From Tolypothrix bouteillei VB521301 (lineage in GTDB: Bacteria; Cyanobacteriota; Cyanobacteriia; Cyanobacteriales; Nostocaceae), in assembly GCF_000760695.4 (NCBI RefSeq), contig NZ_JHEG04000001.1:586295-635588 (forward strand): a stretch of 49,294 bases of DNA, written 5' to 3'. The translations under genes and the position numbers were made by a program. Positions 18,700-26,580 of the stretch are shown piece after piece. Below the pieces are notes generated by a model. It was given only the letters and a program-made list of their open reading frames with translations, was not told where the DNA came from and made no database searches. Within the stretch, counting starts at the first letter, position 1. Every line of letters begins with the position of its first letter.

Positions 18700-19272
18700 A
18701 TGAAAATTCATCGCTTGTTAGTTATAGCGGCTGTTCCTATTTTGATTAGTGCTTGCAGTTTGGCAGGTGCTGGCAGTTCGACAGCAAATAATTCGGATCG
18801 CATAGCACAGGATTCATCTCAACCGGGCGAACAACGAGGGTGGAGAGGACGACGACGCCTAAATTTTGCTGAAGCTGCTCAAAAGTTAGGAGTCACTGAA
18901 GCAAAGTTAAAAGAAGCTTTAGGTGTGCCATCTACCGATACTGAGACGAACGAAAATGGGCGTCCGCGCCGTCCTCGGTTGGATATTAGGGGCGCTGCTG
19001 CAAAGTTGGGTGTCACGGAAGAACAGTTGGTTAACGCATTGGGGCTACCACCGCGTCCAAATTTTGCAGCAGCAGCCAAGAAATTGGGAGTAACAGAAGA
19101 AAAGTTGAAGGAAGCTGTAGGAGTTCCCACCAATGCCACAGATTCATCAAACCAAGATCGACCCCGTCGCCCGCGCGTTGATATCAAAGGGGGTGCTGCA
19201 AAGTTGGGCGTGACTGAGGAAGAATTAACCAATGCATTAGGGATTCCGCCACGTCCTCCCTCTCAACAGTAG
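18700..19272 (+). CDS. Lipoprotein with four KLGVTE repeats
   Basis: 190 aa. Type II signal peptide with lipobox LISAC (Cys19), so it is probably membrane-anchored on the periplasmic side. After a polar/Arg-rich linker come four copies of a roughly 25-residue unit of the form (A)AxKLGVTEexLxxALGxP, at about 53-76, 94-117, 122-145 and 164-187. They are separated by Arg/Pro-rich linkers (RPRRPR, twice). Units 1/3 and 2/4 resemble each other most, suggesting duplication of a two-unit block. The unit looks helix-turn-helix-like, but I know no assigned function. It is 17 bases upstream of the HlyD gene and divergent from a two-component system. Confidence 0.8.
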   Translation: MKIHRLLVIAAVPILISACSLAGAGSSTANNSDRIAQDSSQPGEQRGWRGRRRLNFAEAAQKLGVTEAKLKEALGVPSTDTETNENGRPRRPRLDIRGAAAKLGVTEEQLVNALGLPPRPNFAAAAKKLGVTEEKLKEAVGVPTNATDSSNQDRPRRPRVDIKGGAAKLGVTEEELTNALGIPPRPPSQQ

Positions 19273-19289
19273 GGACAAGAGAAACTCAT

Positions 19290-20870
19290 ATGGCATTTGA
19301 TTCAATCCAGCCTGGAACCTCCACGCCTTTTAAAAAAGCTCCTGTAAACCAATGGTTAACAAAATGGCTAATTGGTTTACTCATTTTAACGACTTTAGGG
19401 GGAGGAACCTACCTTGCTTACAATCAATTGGTTGCGGTTCAACGCCAAGAAGCGCGACGCAAATTACAAACCGTTTCTGTCGAGAGAGCCAGTTTACCCA
19501 TCGCGATCGCCGCTAACGGTACTATTCAACCCAAACAATCAACTAATGTTAGCCCTAAAAGTTCGGGGCGACTCAAGAAATTACTGGTAGAAGAGGGGGA
19601 TTTTGTTAAAGAAGGGCAAATTTTAGCATACATGGATGACTCCAACTTCCAAGGACAGCTACTGCAAGCTAAGGGGCAACTGACTTCTGCTCAAGCAAAC
19701 CTTAAAAAAGTCATGGCAGGCAATCGCCCCCAAGAAATTGCCCAAGCACGAGCACGCTTGCGCGAAGCACAAGCGAACTTAAAACGTTTAGAAGCAGGTA
19801 ATCGTCCGGAAGACATTGCCAAAGCCCAAGCGGAAGTTAGGAAAAATGAAGCGCTGATAGCGCAAGCCCAGTCCCGACTCGATTTGGCACAAGCACGGGT
19901 AAAGCGGTTGCAAAGCCCTTTTCAAGAGGGTGCTGTCTCTCGCGACACTTATGATGAAGCTGTGGCAGAAGAGCGCAATGCAAAAGATAATCTAGAGCAA
20001 ACCAAAGCAAGTTTAGCTGTGGCAAAACAAGACTTTGCCAAGCAAAACAATGGATATCAGGCAGAGGAAGTCGATCAAGCGCGTGCTCAAGTTGAAGAGG
20101 CACAACAAGCTCTAGCTCTTTCTCAAGCAGGAAGTCGCCAAGAAGATATCGAGCAAGCTCGCGCTCAAGTGGTTCAAGCACAGGGTACACTTCGAGATGT
20201 TCAAACACAAATAGAAGACACGATCGTTCGTGCTCCCTTTAGCGGAATTGTGACTAAAAAGTATGCCGATCCGGGCGACTTTGTGACTCCAACAACTTCG
20301 GGAAGTGATGTTTCTTCAGCCACTTCTTCCTCAATTTTATCACTTGCATCTACCTATCAAGTTGTAGCAAATGTAGCTGAAACTGATATCGCCAAGATTC
20401 GTGTAGGACAGTCTGTCACCATTAAAGCTGATGCCTTCAAAGGACAAACTTTTAAAGGAAAAGTTGCTCAAACTGCTGCTTTAGCAACTGTAACATCAAA
20501 CGTCACCAGCATAGAAGTGAGAGCGGATATCCTTCAGAACTCTCAAAAACTTCTTCCGGGAATGAATGTTGATGTGGAGTTCAACGTTGGTAAATTAAAT
20601 AACGCACTCGTAATACCAACAGTTGCGCTCGTGCGCCAAGACAATGGAACGGGCGTGCTGGTTTTGAGGGAGAATGGCAGACCCAGGTTCACACCCATCG
20701 ATCCGGGTGTGACTGTCAATAACAAAACTGAAGTTCGTTCGGGATTGCAGGGTGATGAGAAAGTTGTGATTAGTACTCCACGCAGATCTCAGACAGGAAA
20801 TCCCTCAGTTTTACCTGGATTGGGTTTTGGCGGAGGAATGGGAGGTGGTCGTAGGGGCGGTTTTCGCTAA
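19290..20870 (+). CDS. HlyD/MacA-family periplasmic adaptor protein
   Basis: 526 aa membrane-fusion protein. TM segment at about 27-45 (LIGLLILTTLGGGTYLAYNQL), then a lipoyl half-motif (VEEGDFVKEGQILAYMDD). A long coiled-coil hairpin (about 120-300) contains internal repeats (AGNRPQEIAQARARLREA, AGNRPEDIAKAQAEVRKN). The second lipoyl half (IVRAPFSGIVTKKYADPGDFV) and beta-barrel domains follow. The C-terminus is Gly-rich. Such adaptors link an inner-membrane ABC (MacB-type) or RND pump to an outer-membrane channel, but no pump gene is adjacent here. Probably co-transcribed with the lipoprotein before it and perhaps with the small periplasmic protein after it. Confidence 0.9.
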   Translation: MAFDSIQPGTSTPFKKAPVNQWLTKWLIGLLILTTLGGGTYLAYNQLVAVQRQEARRKLQTVSVERASLPIAIAANGTIQPKQSTNVSPKSSGRLKKLLVEEGDFVKEGQILAYMDDSNFQGQLLQAKGQLTSAQANLKKVMAGNRPQEIAQARARLREAQANLKRLEAGNRPEDIAKAQAEVRKNEALIAQAQSRLDLAQARVKRLQSPFQEGAVSRDTYDEAVAEERNAKDNLEQTKASLAVAKQDFAKQNNGYQAEEVDQARAQVEEAQQALALSQAGSRQEDIEQARAQVVQAQGTLRDVQTQIEDTIVRAPFSGIVTKKYADPGDFVTPTTSGSDVSSATSSSILSLASTYQVVANVAETDIAKIRVGQSVTIKADAFKGQTFKGKVAQTAALATVTSNVTSIEVRADILQNSQKLLPGMNVDVEFNVGKLNNALVIPTVALVRQDNGTGVLVLRENGRPRFTPIDPGVTVNNKTEVRSGLQGDEKVVISTPRRSQTGNPSVLPGLGFGGGMGGGRRGGFR

Positions 20871-20922
20871 TTCTCAAAACTGGTTTTCTTGATGGAAATA
20901 AATACAAAAAGAGGATTAACAG

Positions 20923-21237
20923 ATGAAGAAACAGTTGACTTTTGCAGCTCTATGCATTGCTACAATTGTCTTTCCCACCATAGCCTCTGCTGGAGAGATT
21001 TACAATCGCAGAGATTCTTATCCGCAACAATATAATCGCAATATTAGAGTTGAAAATGTAAGATATACCGCAATAAATCGTTCAGAACAAAGAGATATTC
21101 AGCGTCAACGAGTAGCTCTTGAAGCTACAAAAAGACGCTTTCTCCGAGATGGGAGACTCACTCGTCAAGAAAGACAACAACTAGAAAGAATGGAACAGCA
21201 ACTTGCTCGTAGCATACGTAGTGCCCAACGAGACTAG
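20923..21237 (+). CDS. Small periplasmic Arg/Gln-rich helical protein
   Basis: 104 aa. Signal peptide with cleavage expected after IASA (about residue 23). The mature part has a Tyr/Asn/Arg-rich start and a long charged helix (SEQRDIQRQRVALEATKRRF, then LTRQERQQLERMEQQLARSI). The shape recalls small periplasmic stress proteins such as Spy/CpxP, but I do not see their LTxxQ motifs clearly. It is 52 bases after the HlyD gene with AGAGGA before the ATG, so likely in the same transcript. Function unknown. Confidence 0.7.
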   Translation: MKKQLTFAALCIATIVFPTIASAGEIYNRRDSYPQQYNRNIRVENVRYTAINRSEQRDIQRQRVALEATKRRFLRDGRLTRQERQQLERMEQQLARSIRSAQRD

Positions 21238-21259
21238 TTATCTACCACATCATCGCTCG

Positions 21260-21294
21260 AAATCCCTGACTTTTTTTAAGAAGTTGGGGATTTT
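21260..21294 (+). terminator. Probable intrinsic terminator
   Basis: AAATCCCTGACTT and AAGTTGGGGATTT form a 13-bp stem with two mismatches, followed by TTTT. It lies 23 bases after the stop codon of the small periplasmic protein gene, ending the lipoprotein-HlyD cluster. Confidence 0.5.
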
Positions 21295-21365
21295 GTAGTA
21301 AGGAACGAGAATAGAAATTATCCGAGTTTGTCTCATTCTTAATACCCATTGCCTTGTTCTTGCAC

Positions 21366-21896
21366 TTAAGAAGAAACTGTGTTGCACACTTCAGTTTCTT
21401 CTGTCGTATTGTGAACGGGTCCTTGAACTATAAGAACAGAGCAAGAAGCGTTGTGCAATACATAATTACTGACACTACCAAGGAACAGCTCGCTTAACCC
21501 CCTACGACCGCGCCGACCTACTAAAATTAAGTCAGCGTCCCAGCTGCGTGCGACTTCACAAATTGTGCGACCGGGATCGCCTAAATTCTGAGAAATTTCT
21601 GCTCGAACACCTATTTTGTTGGCTTTTTGAGCAAATGAAAACAGCATATTTAGCCTCTCTTGCTTGAGATCTTCCCACTGCTGCATGTATTTATTGACAG
21701 CTTCTGTATGTAGTGTTGGGTAAACACTACTAGGTTGCAGCAATACAGGGTTGAGATATCCCGTTCCATCAAAGGGAGAGAGAACGTGCAGTAACATAAG
21801 ATTTCCATTCACTGCTTTTGTCAAAGTCACTGCTTCATCAAAAACATGTTGTCCAATTTCAGATGTATCAATTGCAACTAAAATTTTGTGGAACAT
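21366..21896 (-). CDS. Universal stress protein family protein
   Basis: 176 aa from ATG 21896 (MFHKILVAIDTSEIGQHVF). The frame is open to 21989, but those 31 residues are low-complexity spacer-like sequence. A single USP domain has the ATP-binding signature GRRGRRGLSELFLGSVSNYV (G-2x-G-9x-G-S/T type) and ends CSVLIVQG. USPs bind ATP/AMP and help in stress survival; the exact role is unknown. It is transcribed alone, convergent with the HlyD cluster. Confidence 0.85.
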   Translation of the reverse strand: MFHKILVAIDTSEIGQHVFDEAVTLTKAVNGNLMLLHVLSPFDGTGYLNPVLLQPSSVYPTLHTEAVNKYMQQWEDLKQERLNMLFSFAQKANKIGVRAEISQNLGDPGRTICEVARSWDADLILVGRRGRRGLSELFLGSVSNYVLHNASCSVLIVQGPVHNTTEETEVCNTVSS

Positions 21897-22289
21897 AGAG
21901 CTATTTAGGGATAAGGGATAAGGGGCAATGGGAATTGGGGATTCATTATGAGTACTTCTTTCTTGTCCTTTTTTCCGTTTGTCCCGCATTTATAGTTTTA
22001 AATAAAGAAGTTGAGGATTTTGTGAGGAGGTAAGTAGAGGCGCAAGGCATGGCGTCTCTCAAGTCATTGATGGAATTTGGAAGGTTTTCAATATGTCAGT
22101 GTTATTACATAACTCTATCTTGTCTGTACTTAAGTAAGAATTCTCAATTAAGTAATATTTAGAAGTACAAAGTTTTTCGGAAAATTATCGAATTTCTATC
22201 CTAATTTTAAGATCGTAACGCCATACTTATATGGAGAGTATTTCAATCAGCAACTAAAAAGTTTCTTAAATTTTAATTAATTTTTAATC
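21897..22289. other. Intergenic region, no gene recognised
   Basis: About 390 AT-rich bases between the universal stress protein gene and a small Cys-rich protein gene, which are divergent; it should hold both promoters. No hairpin or ORF stood out. Confidence 0.5.
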
Positions 22290-22490
22290 ATGACAACCTT
22301 AAAATCTTGTGTTTCATCTTGTCGGTACTGTCGTTATTACACACCACAAGGGTTGCGTGGGGGTACGTGTGGATTGCTGAATGTATCAGTAAAATCAGAG
22401 TGGAAAGCTTGCTCTTTATCTGCTCCATCTTTTGGGTATAGAAATCAACAAGAGGCTGAAAAATTGGTGCTGGTAACTGCAAAAGCTTAA
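22290..22490 (+). CDS. Small Cys-rich conserved protein, putative metal binding
   Basis: 66 aa with Cys residues in SCVSSCRYCRYY, GGTCGLLN and WKACSLSAP. The C-x3-C-x2-C...C...C pattern (Cys at about 7, 11, 14, 27 and 41) suggests zinc or iron-sulfur binding. I recall similar short proteins in many cyanobacteria (CR.CR.Y...GLRGG.C motif), but no function. No clear ribosome binding site before the ATG. It lies 150 bases upstream of rplU on the same strand. The minus-strand frame over it is a shadow. Confidence 0.7.
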   Translation: MTTLKSCVSSCRYCRYYTPQGLRGGTCGLLNVSVKSEWKACSLSAPSFGYRNQQEAEKLVLVTAKA

Positions 22491-22640
22491 TTTAATTGCA
22501 ATAAAGAATTTATTAAGCTACAATTACGGATTGTCTGTCTAACTTCCTGCTCGGATCAGGTAGAAGACGATATAAAAGCTGGGCAGCTTGTCAACACCCT
22601 GTAGCTCAGCTACCTGTACGGCAACTTCAAGGACAATTCC

Positions 22641-23075
22641 ATGACCTACGCAATTATTGAAACTGGCGGCAAACAAATAAAAGTCGAGCCAGGACGCTTT
22701 TACGATATTGAATTGCTTTCTGCTCAACCAGATGAAAAAGTCACGATAGACAAGGTTTTGTTGGTGCAGCACAATGGAGAATTGAGCATTGGACAGCCAC
22801 TTGTGACAGGAGCAAAGGTAGAAGGAACGGTATTGCGACATCTGAGAGGTCGCAAAGTCCTGGTGTATAAAATGAAGCCGAAAAAGAAAACCCGTAAAAA
22901 GCGGGGACACCGCCAGGAAATCACCAGATTAATGATTGATTCTATCAGTCTTAATGGTTCAGTGTTGGCTACAGAAGCAACTGCAGCCGATGGATCTCAG
23001 GCTCCAGTTAGTGAAGTAGCTAGCGATGCGGGAACTGTTCCACCTTCAGAAGCGCCAGAAACCAGTGCAGAATAA
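22641..23075 (+). CDS. rplU: 50S ribosomal protein L21
   Basis: 144 aa. Starts [18 protein letters not shown], the L21 signature, and includes [23 protein letters not shown], which contacts 23S rRNA. A C-terminal extension of about 35 residues rich in Ala/Glu/Ser ([13 protein letters not shown] to ETSAE) exceeds the usual bacterial length of about 103; such tails are known in cyanobacteria. It is followed by rpmA 122 bases later. The 150-base leader could carry an autoregulatory structure; I could not define one. Confidence 0.96.
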   Translation: MTYAIIETGGKQIKVEPGRFYDIELLSAQPDEKVTIDKVLLVQHNGELSIGQPLVTGAKVEGTVLRHLRGRKVLVYKMKPKKKTRKKRGHRQEITRLMIDSISLNGSVLATEATAADGSQAPVSEVASDAGTVPPSEAPETSAE

Positions 23076-23197
23076 TTAGAGGATAGAGTTGCTAGAAAAA
23101 CATCTGCAACAACTGAAGCGTAAAAAGCTACAGCCCGTGGTTGGCAACTTAGCTCCCAATTAGATAAATACAAGAGAAAGAGACACAAGAGGAAATC

Positions 23198-23491
23198 ATG
23201 GCTCATAAGAAAGGAACGGGTAGTACGCGCAACGGTCGTGACTCTAATGCTCAACGACTGGGCGTTAAGCGTTACGGTGGTCAAGCTGTTCGGGCGGGAA
23301 ATATTCTCGTGCGTCAGCGCGGCACAAAATTTCATCCTGGTAACAACGTTGGTATCGGTAGTGATGATACTCTGTATGCCCTCATTGATGGTGTAGTTAC
23401 CTTTGAACGTAAAGGCAAAACTCGCAAGAAAGTGAGTGTGTACGCACCAGCTGCTGCAACTGAAGCACCAGCAACAGCTGTCGCTTCATAA
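23198..23491 (+). CDS. rpmA: 50S ribosomal protein L27
   Basis: 97 aa. [20 protein letters not shown] is the classic L27 N-terminus, which reaches the peptidyl transferase centre; [20 protein letters not shown] is the core. There is a short Ala/Thr/Pro-rich tail. GAGG precedes the ATG. Second gene of the rplU-rpmA operon, closed by the terminator at 23573. Confidence 0.97.
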   Translation: MAHKKGTGSTRNGRDSNAQRLGVKRYGGQAVRAGNILVRQRGTKFHPGNNVGIGSDDTLYALIDGVVTFERKGKTRKKVSVYAPAAATEAPATAVAS

Positions 23492-23572
23492 GGATTTATG
23501 GTCATCTCGCCTATATTTGCCAATCTCACAAAAACTAGGCGGCTAAAATGACAGCCATATAAACATATAAAA

Positions 23573-23598
23573 AAGCCCGCAAAAGCGGGCTTTTTTTT
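23573..23598 (+). terminator. Intrinsic terminator of rplU-rpmA
   Basis: AAGCCCGC-AAAA-GCGGGCTT followed by a T-run; a textbook GC stem with U-tract about 80 bases after the rpmA stop codon. The preceding A-run means it could also work on the other strand. Confidence 0.92.
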
Positions 23599-23779
23599 GC
23601 TTTCATCACATTGTTAGCGGAATAAACATTACTTACGGAAGAAGAAAATTAGGGAATGGTGAAGTAGATTACTCAAGATTTATATATCACTCAGTCCCAA
23701 AGCAGGCTAAGTGTAGACGCTGTTACCACATATACTTCTCTAGCAAAATTTGACAAGAAAACACTCAAGCCCACAAGTT

Positions 23780-24460
23780 ATGTCAGTACAAGAACACAAG
23801 GTTTATCTAGTTGCACCTGTCCAACCGTCTTTACGCATACCGCGAGTCACAGAGTTAACTGTCATTAATCTTTTAGGGGGGATTCCTCGTCCGCTTGGCA
23901 ATCTACTACGTCGGATAACTTATCGTTTACTATTTGCCAAAATGGGTCGAGGCGTTGATATTCAGACAGGGGTTGAGTTAATTGGAGCTAATTCTATTGA
24001 AGTTGGGGATGAGGTAAAAATTCTTTGGCATACACGTTTGGAAATTAAACACGCAAATTGCCTATTACGTATTGGCAACAGAGTTTGTTTAGATCGCGGT
24101 GTTGATATTAAAGCATCAAGTTCTGATTGTTTGATTGAGATCGGTGACGATTCTTACTTAGGACCTTATGTGTGTATGGCTGGTCCCGGTCATATCAAAA
24201 TTGGCAAGGAATGCCTTATAGCATCGCATTCAAGCCTTTATGCCAACAATCATAGGGCATATGGAGTCAGTCGTGAAGGAATTGAAATTCAGGATAATTG
24301 CTGGCTGGGTACAGGTGTCAGAGTTTTAGATGGAGTCACTATTGGTAAGGGATGTGTCATTGGTGCAGGAGCCGTTGTTACCAAGAATATTCCTCCCTAC
24401 TCTGTAGCAGTTGGAGTACCTGCAAAAGTGATTGGAGCTAGTAAGGGGGGTGTTGTTTAA
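23780..24460 (+). CDS. Hexapeptide-repeat acyltransferase (LbetaH family)
   Basis: 226 aa from ATG 23780 ([13 protein letters not shown]); the frame is open from TTG 23750. The left-handed beta-helix is visible as repeated [I/V]GxxxxI turns ([40 protein letters not shown]). It is followed by the CysE/LacA/WcaF-type end: [45 protein letters not shown]. The probable catalytic His is in ANNHRAYG. It likely acetylates a sugar of a surface polysaccharide, but the substrate is unknown and no other glycan genes are nearby. Confidence 0.85.
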   Translation: MSVQEHKVYLVAPVQPSLRIPRVTELTVINLLGGIPRPLGNLLRRITYRLLFAKMGRGVDIQTGVELIGANSIEVGDEVKILWHTRLEIKHANCLLRIGNRVCLDRGVDIKASSSDCLIEIGDDSYLGPYVCMAGPGHIKIGKECLIASHSSLYANNHRAYGVSREGIEIQDNCWLGTGVRVLDGVTIGKGCVIGAGAVVTKNIPPYSVAVGVPAKVIGASKGGVV

Positions 24461-24515
24461 AGCGGCAGTCATTAGCCTATCAATTGTTATTGTTTGCTAA
24501 CAATTGATAGCTAAA

Positions 24516-24836
24516 TTAATGGGATGCAACCAGCCTGAGACCTAATACACCTGCAATAATCAAGCCAACGCAAGCCATACGACGAAATTCAACGGGTTCT
24601 TGAAACAAAATTATACCCAGCAAAACTGTGCCAACAGCTCCTATACCAGTCCAAACAGCATAAGCAGTACCGACTGGTAGTGTACGGAGTGCAACCGACA
24701 ATAAAGCAAAACTGAGTATCATACAACCAACAGTGACAACACTGGGAAGGGGTTCAGTAAACCCTGCTGTGTATTTCAGCCCAATAGCCCATCCAACTTC
24801 TAGCAACCCGGCAATAAAAAGATACACCCATTCCAT
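24516..24836 (-). CDS. SMR-family transporter, Gdx/SugE type (guanidinium exporter)
   Basis: 106 aa from ATG 24836 ([20 protein letters not shown]) with GGGGAG as ribosome binding site. Four membrane helices. Glu14 in the first helix is the conserved proton/substrate carboxylate. GLKYT and [20 protein letters not shown] match the SugE/Gdx branch, whose characterised members export guanidinium in exchange for protons, rather than the EmrE branch. No guanidine riboswitch (ykkC or ACGR-loop mini-ykkC) could be seen in the short upstream region. Confidence 0.88.
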   Translation of the reverse strand: MEWVYLFIAGLLEVGWAIGLKYTAGFTEPLPSVVTVGCMILSFALLSVALRTLPVGTAYAVWTGIGAVGTVLLGIILFQEPVEFRRMACVGLIIAGVLGLRLVASH

Positions 24837-24991
24837 GAATATGCTCCCCAGAGCGTCGTAATATCTTGTCATCTTTTAGATTGTTATTTTAACTTTTAAA
24901 GCAACGTAGATTAATCGAACTGAGGTCGGACTCAGCAAAAATCTTCAACTGACTGGATAATTAAAGTTAGGTGTTTTCTTTACAAAACTTT

Positions 24992-25780
24992 ATGTACTTA
25001 ACTTGGTTAGACAGTAATTCGTGGTTAGTTGAGATTGGCGGAAAACAAATACTTATCGATCCTTGGCTCGTTGGTTCCCTAACTTTTGGCAATTTGGATT
25101 GGTTTTTTAAAGGTTTTCGGACTCAAGAACGTACCATACCAGAAAAAATTGACTTGATTTTGCTGTCTCAAGGTTTGGAAGACCATGCTCACACACCGAC
25201 ACTCAAGCAACTCGATCGCAACATTCCCGTTGTGGCGTCTCCCAATGCAGCCAAAGTAGTCACGCAGTTAAATTACAACCGGGTCACAGCACTCGCTCAT
25301 GGCGAGACATTTGATTTGGATCGGAGTGTCGCTATTACAGCAACTCCCGGTTCTTCAATCGGTCCAACTTTGGTTGAGAACGGTTACATTCTAAAAGAGT
25401 TGGAAACTGGCTTCAGTTTGTATTACGAACCTCACGGGTATCATTCTCCCTCACTCAAGCAAGCTGCTCCCATAGATGTTGTGATTGCACCACAGTTTGA
25501 CTTGGGTTTACCTTTAGTGGGATCGATTATTAGGGGCAGAAAATACGCTTTAGAAGTCGCTCAATGGTTGCAGCCACAAGTGATGATTCATACAGCGGCT
25601 GGTGGTGATGTGGTTTTTGAAGGATTGCTAAACTCTTTGCTTCAAATAACTGGTAGTATTGCGGAGTTTCGGGCGTTGCTTGCAGACAATCATCTTTCAG
25701 TACAGGTGATTGAACCAACCCCTGGCGATCGCTTTGAAGTGCAATTACAACAACGGGCTGCGATCGGCAATCGGCGGTGA
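24992..25780 (+). CDS. MBL-fold hydrolase-like protein
   Basis: 262 aa from ATG 24992 (MYLTWLDSNSWLVEIGG); the frame opens at GTG 24971. UlaG-like metallo-beta-lactamase fold: LIDPWLVG, then LILLSQGLEDHAHTPTLK at the position of the HxHxDH metal motif. There Gln replaces the first His, while DH and a further His remain. Later YYEPHGYHSP and MIHTAAGGDV supply other His residues. The metal site is therefore partly altered, so activity cannot be assumed. Function unknown. Divergent from the Gdx gene, convergent with the phosphorylase gene. Confidence 0.8.
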   Translation: MYLTWLDSNSWLVEIGGKQILIDPWLVGSLTFGNLDWFFKGFRTQERTIPEKIDLILLSQGLEDHAHTPTLKQLDRNIPVVASPNAAKVVTQLNYNRVTALAHGETFDLDRSVAITATPGSSIGPTLVENGYILKELETGFSLYYEPHGYHSPSLKQAAPIDVVIAPQFDLGLPLVGSIIRGRKYALEVAQWLQPQVMIHTAAGGDVVFEGLLNSLLQITGSIAEFRALLADNHLSVQVIEPTPGDRFEVQLQQRAAIGNRR

Positions 25781-25797
25781 GTCATCGGTTAGTCCCG

Positions 25798-26580
25798 TTA
25801 CTGATAAGGTTCTTCCCATTGTTCTGCTGCTTTGATAGCGATCTGAATGGCATTGTCAATAGCGGTATTTTTTTCTGCTAACACAATGTCTTCCTTCACA
25901 GTGCGCTGGGCGACAACACCGCAAACGCAACCTGCTCGAAAACCGTAAACACTTGCCATCTTTAATAAAGTACCGCTCTCCATTTCATAGTTCAGTATAT
26001 TTAAAGAGCGATACTCTTCCGTAATTCCACGTAAGTACCGCAACAGAGGTCGTTGAACTGACTGCGTTCGCTCTTGTCCCTCATAAAAAGTATCAACTGA
26101 TGCCGTAATGCCGACATGATACTTAACATTAAGAGTGTTGGCTGCATGAGCTAGGGCTACTGTCACAAAAGGATCTGCGGCAGCAGGATATTCTATAGGT
26201 GCAATGTCATTGGCTGCTCCTTGACGGCATAAAGCAGCACTGGTAATCACCGTGCTACCAACGGCGACGTGTTCTCGTATGGAACCACAACTGCCAACCC
26301 GTATGATAAGCCGAATACCAACTTGTACTAACTCATGAACAACAATACTCGTAGATGATGCACCCATACCGCTGGTTGCACATAAAAGCGATCGCCCGTT
26401 GGGTAAAAGACCCGCATAACTATTCAGTCCGCGATTTTCCGACAAAAGACGCACCGAATGCAAGTAGGAATGGGCAATTAACTTTGCCCGTTCCGGATCG
26501 CCAGACAAAAGAGCGATGCTTGGTGGAGTCTCCCCAAAATCATCTCGTCCAAACCCAATGTGATACAACTTGGCGTTCAT
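25798..26580 (-). CDS. Nucleoside phosphorylase (uridine phosphorylase-like)
   Basis: 260 aa, PNP/UDP family. Motifs: LLSGDPERAKLIA (phosphate binding), CATSGMGASSTSIVVHEL, IRVGSCGSIREHVAVGS, and NYEMESGTLLKMA (ribose-binding Met-Glu). These fit uridine phosphorylase: nucleoside + phosphate to base + ribose-1-phosphate for pyrimidine salvage. Specificity for uridine rather than purine nucleosides is by resemblance only. Its ATG overlaps the stop codon of the S9 peptidase gene (ATGA), so the two are translationally coupled. Confidence 0.87.
   Translation of the reverse strand: MNAKLYHIGFGRDDFGETPPSIALLSGDPERAKLIAHSYLHSVRLLSENRGLNSYAGLLPNGRSLLCATSGMGASSTSIVVHELVQVGIRLIIRVGSCGSIREHVAVGSTVITSAALCRQGAANDIAPIEYPAAADPFVTVALAHAANTLNVKYHVGITASVDTFYEGQERTQSVQRPLLRYLRGITEEYRSLNILNYEMESGTLLKMASVYGFRAGCVCGVVAQRTVKEDIVLAEKNTAIDNAIQIAIKAAEQWEEPYQ

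Noticed and set aside
24837..24970. Guanidine riboswitch expected upstream of the Gdx-type exporter
   Set aside because: No ykkC core and no paired hairpins with ACGR loops were found in the short upstream region.
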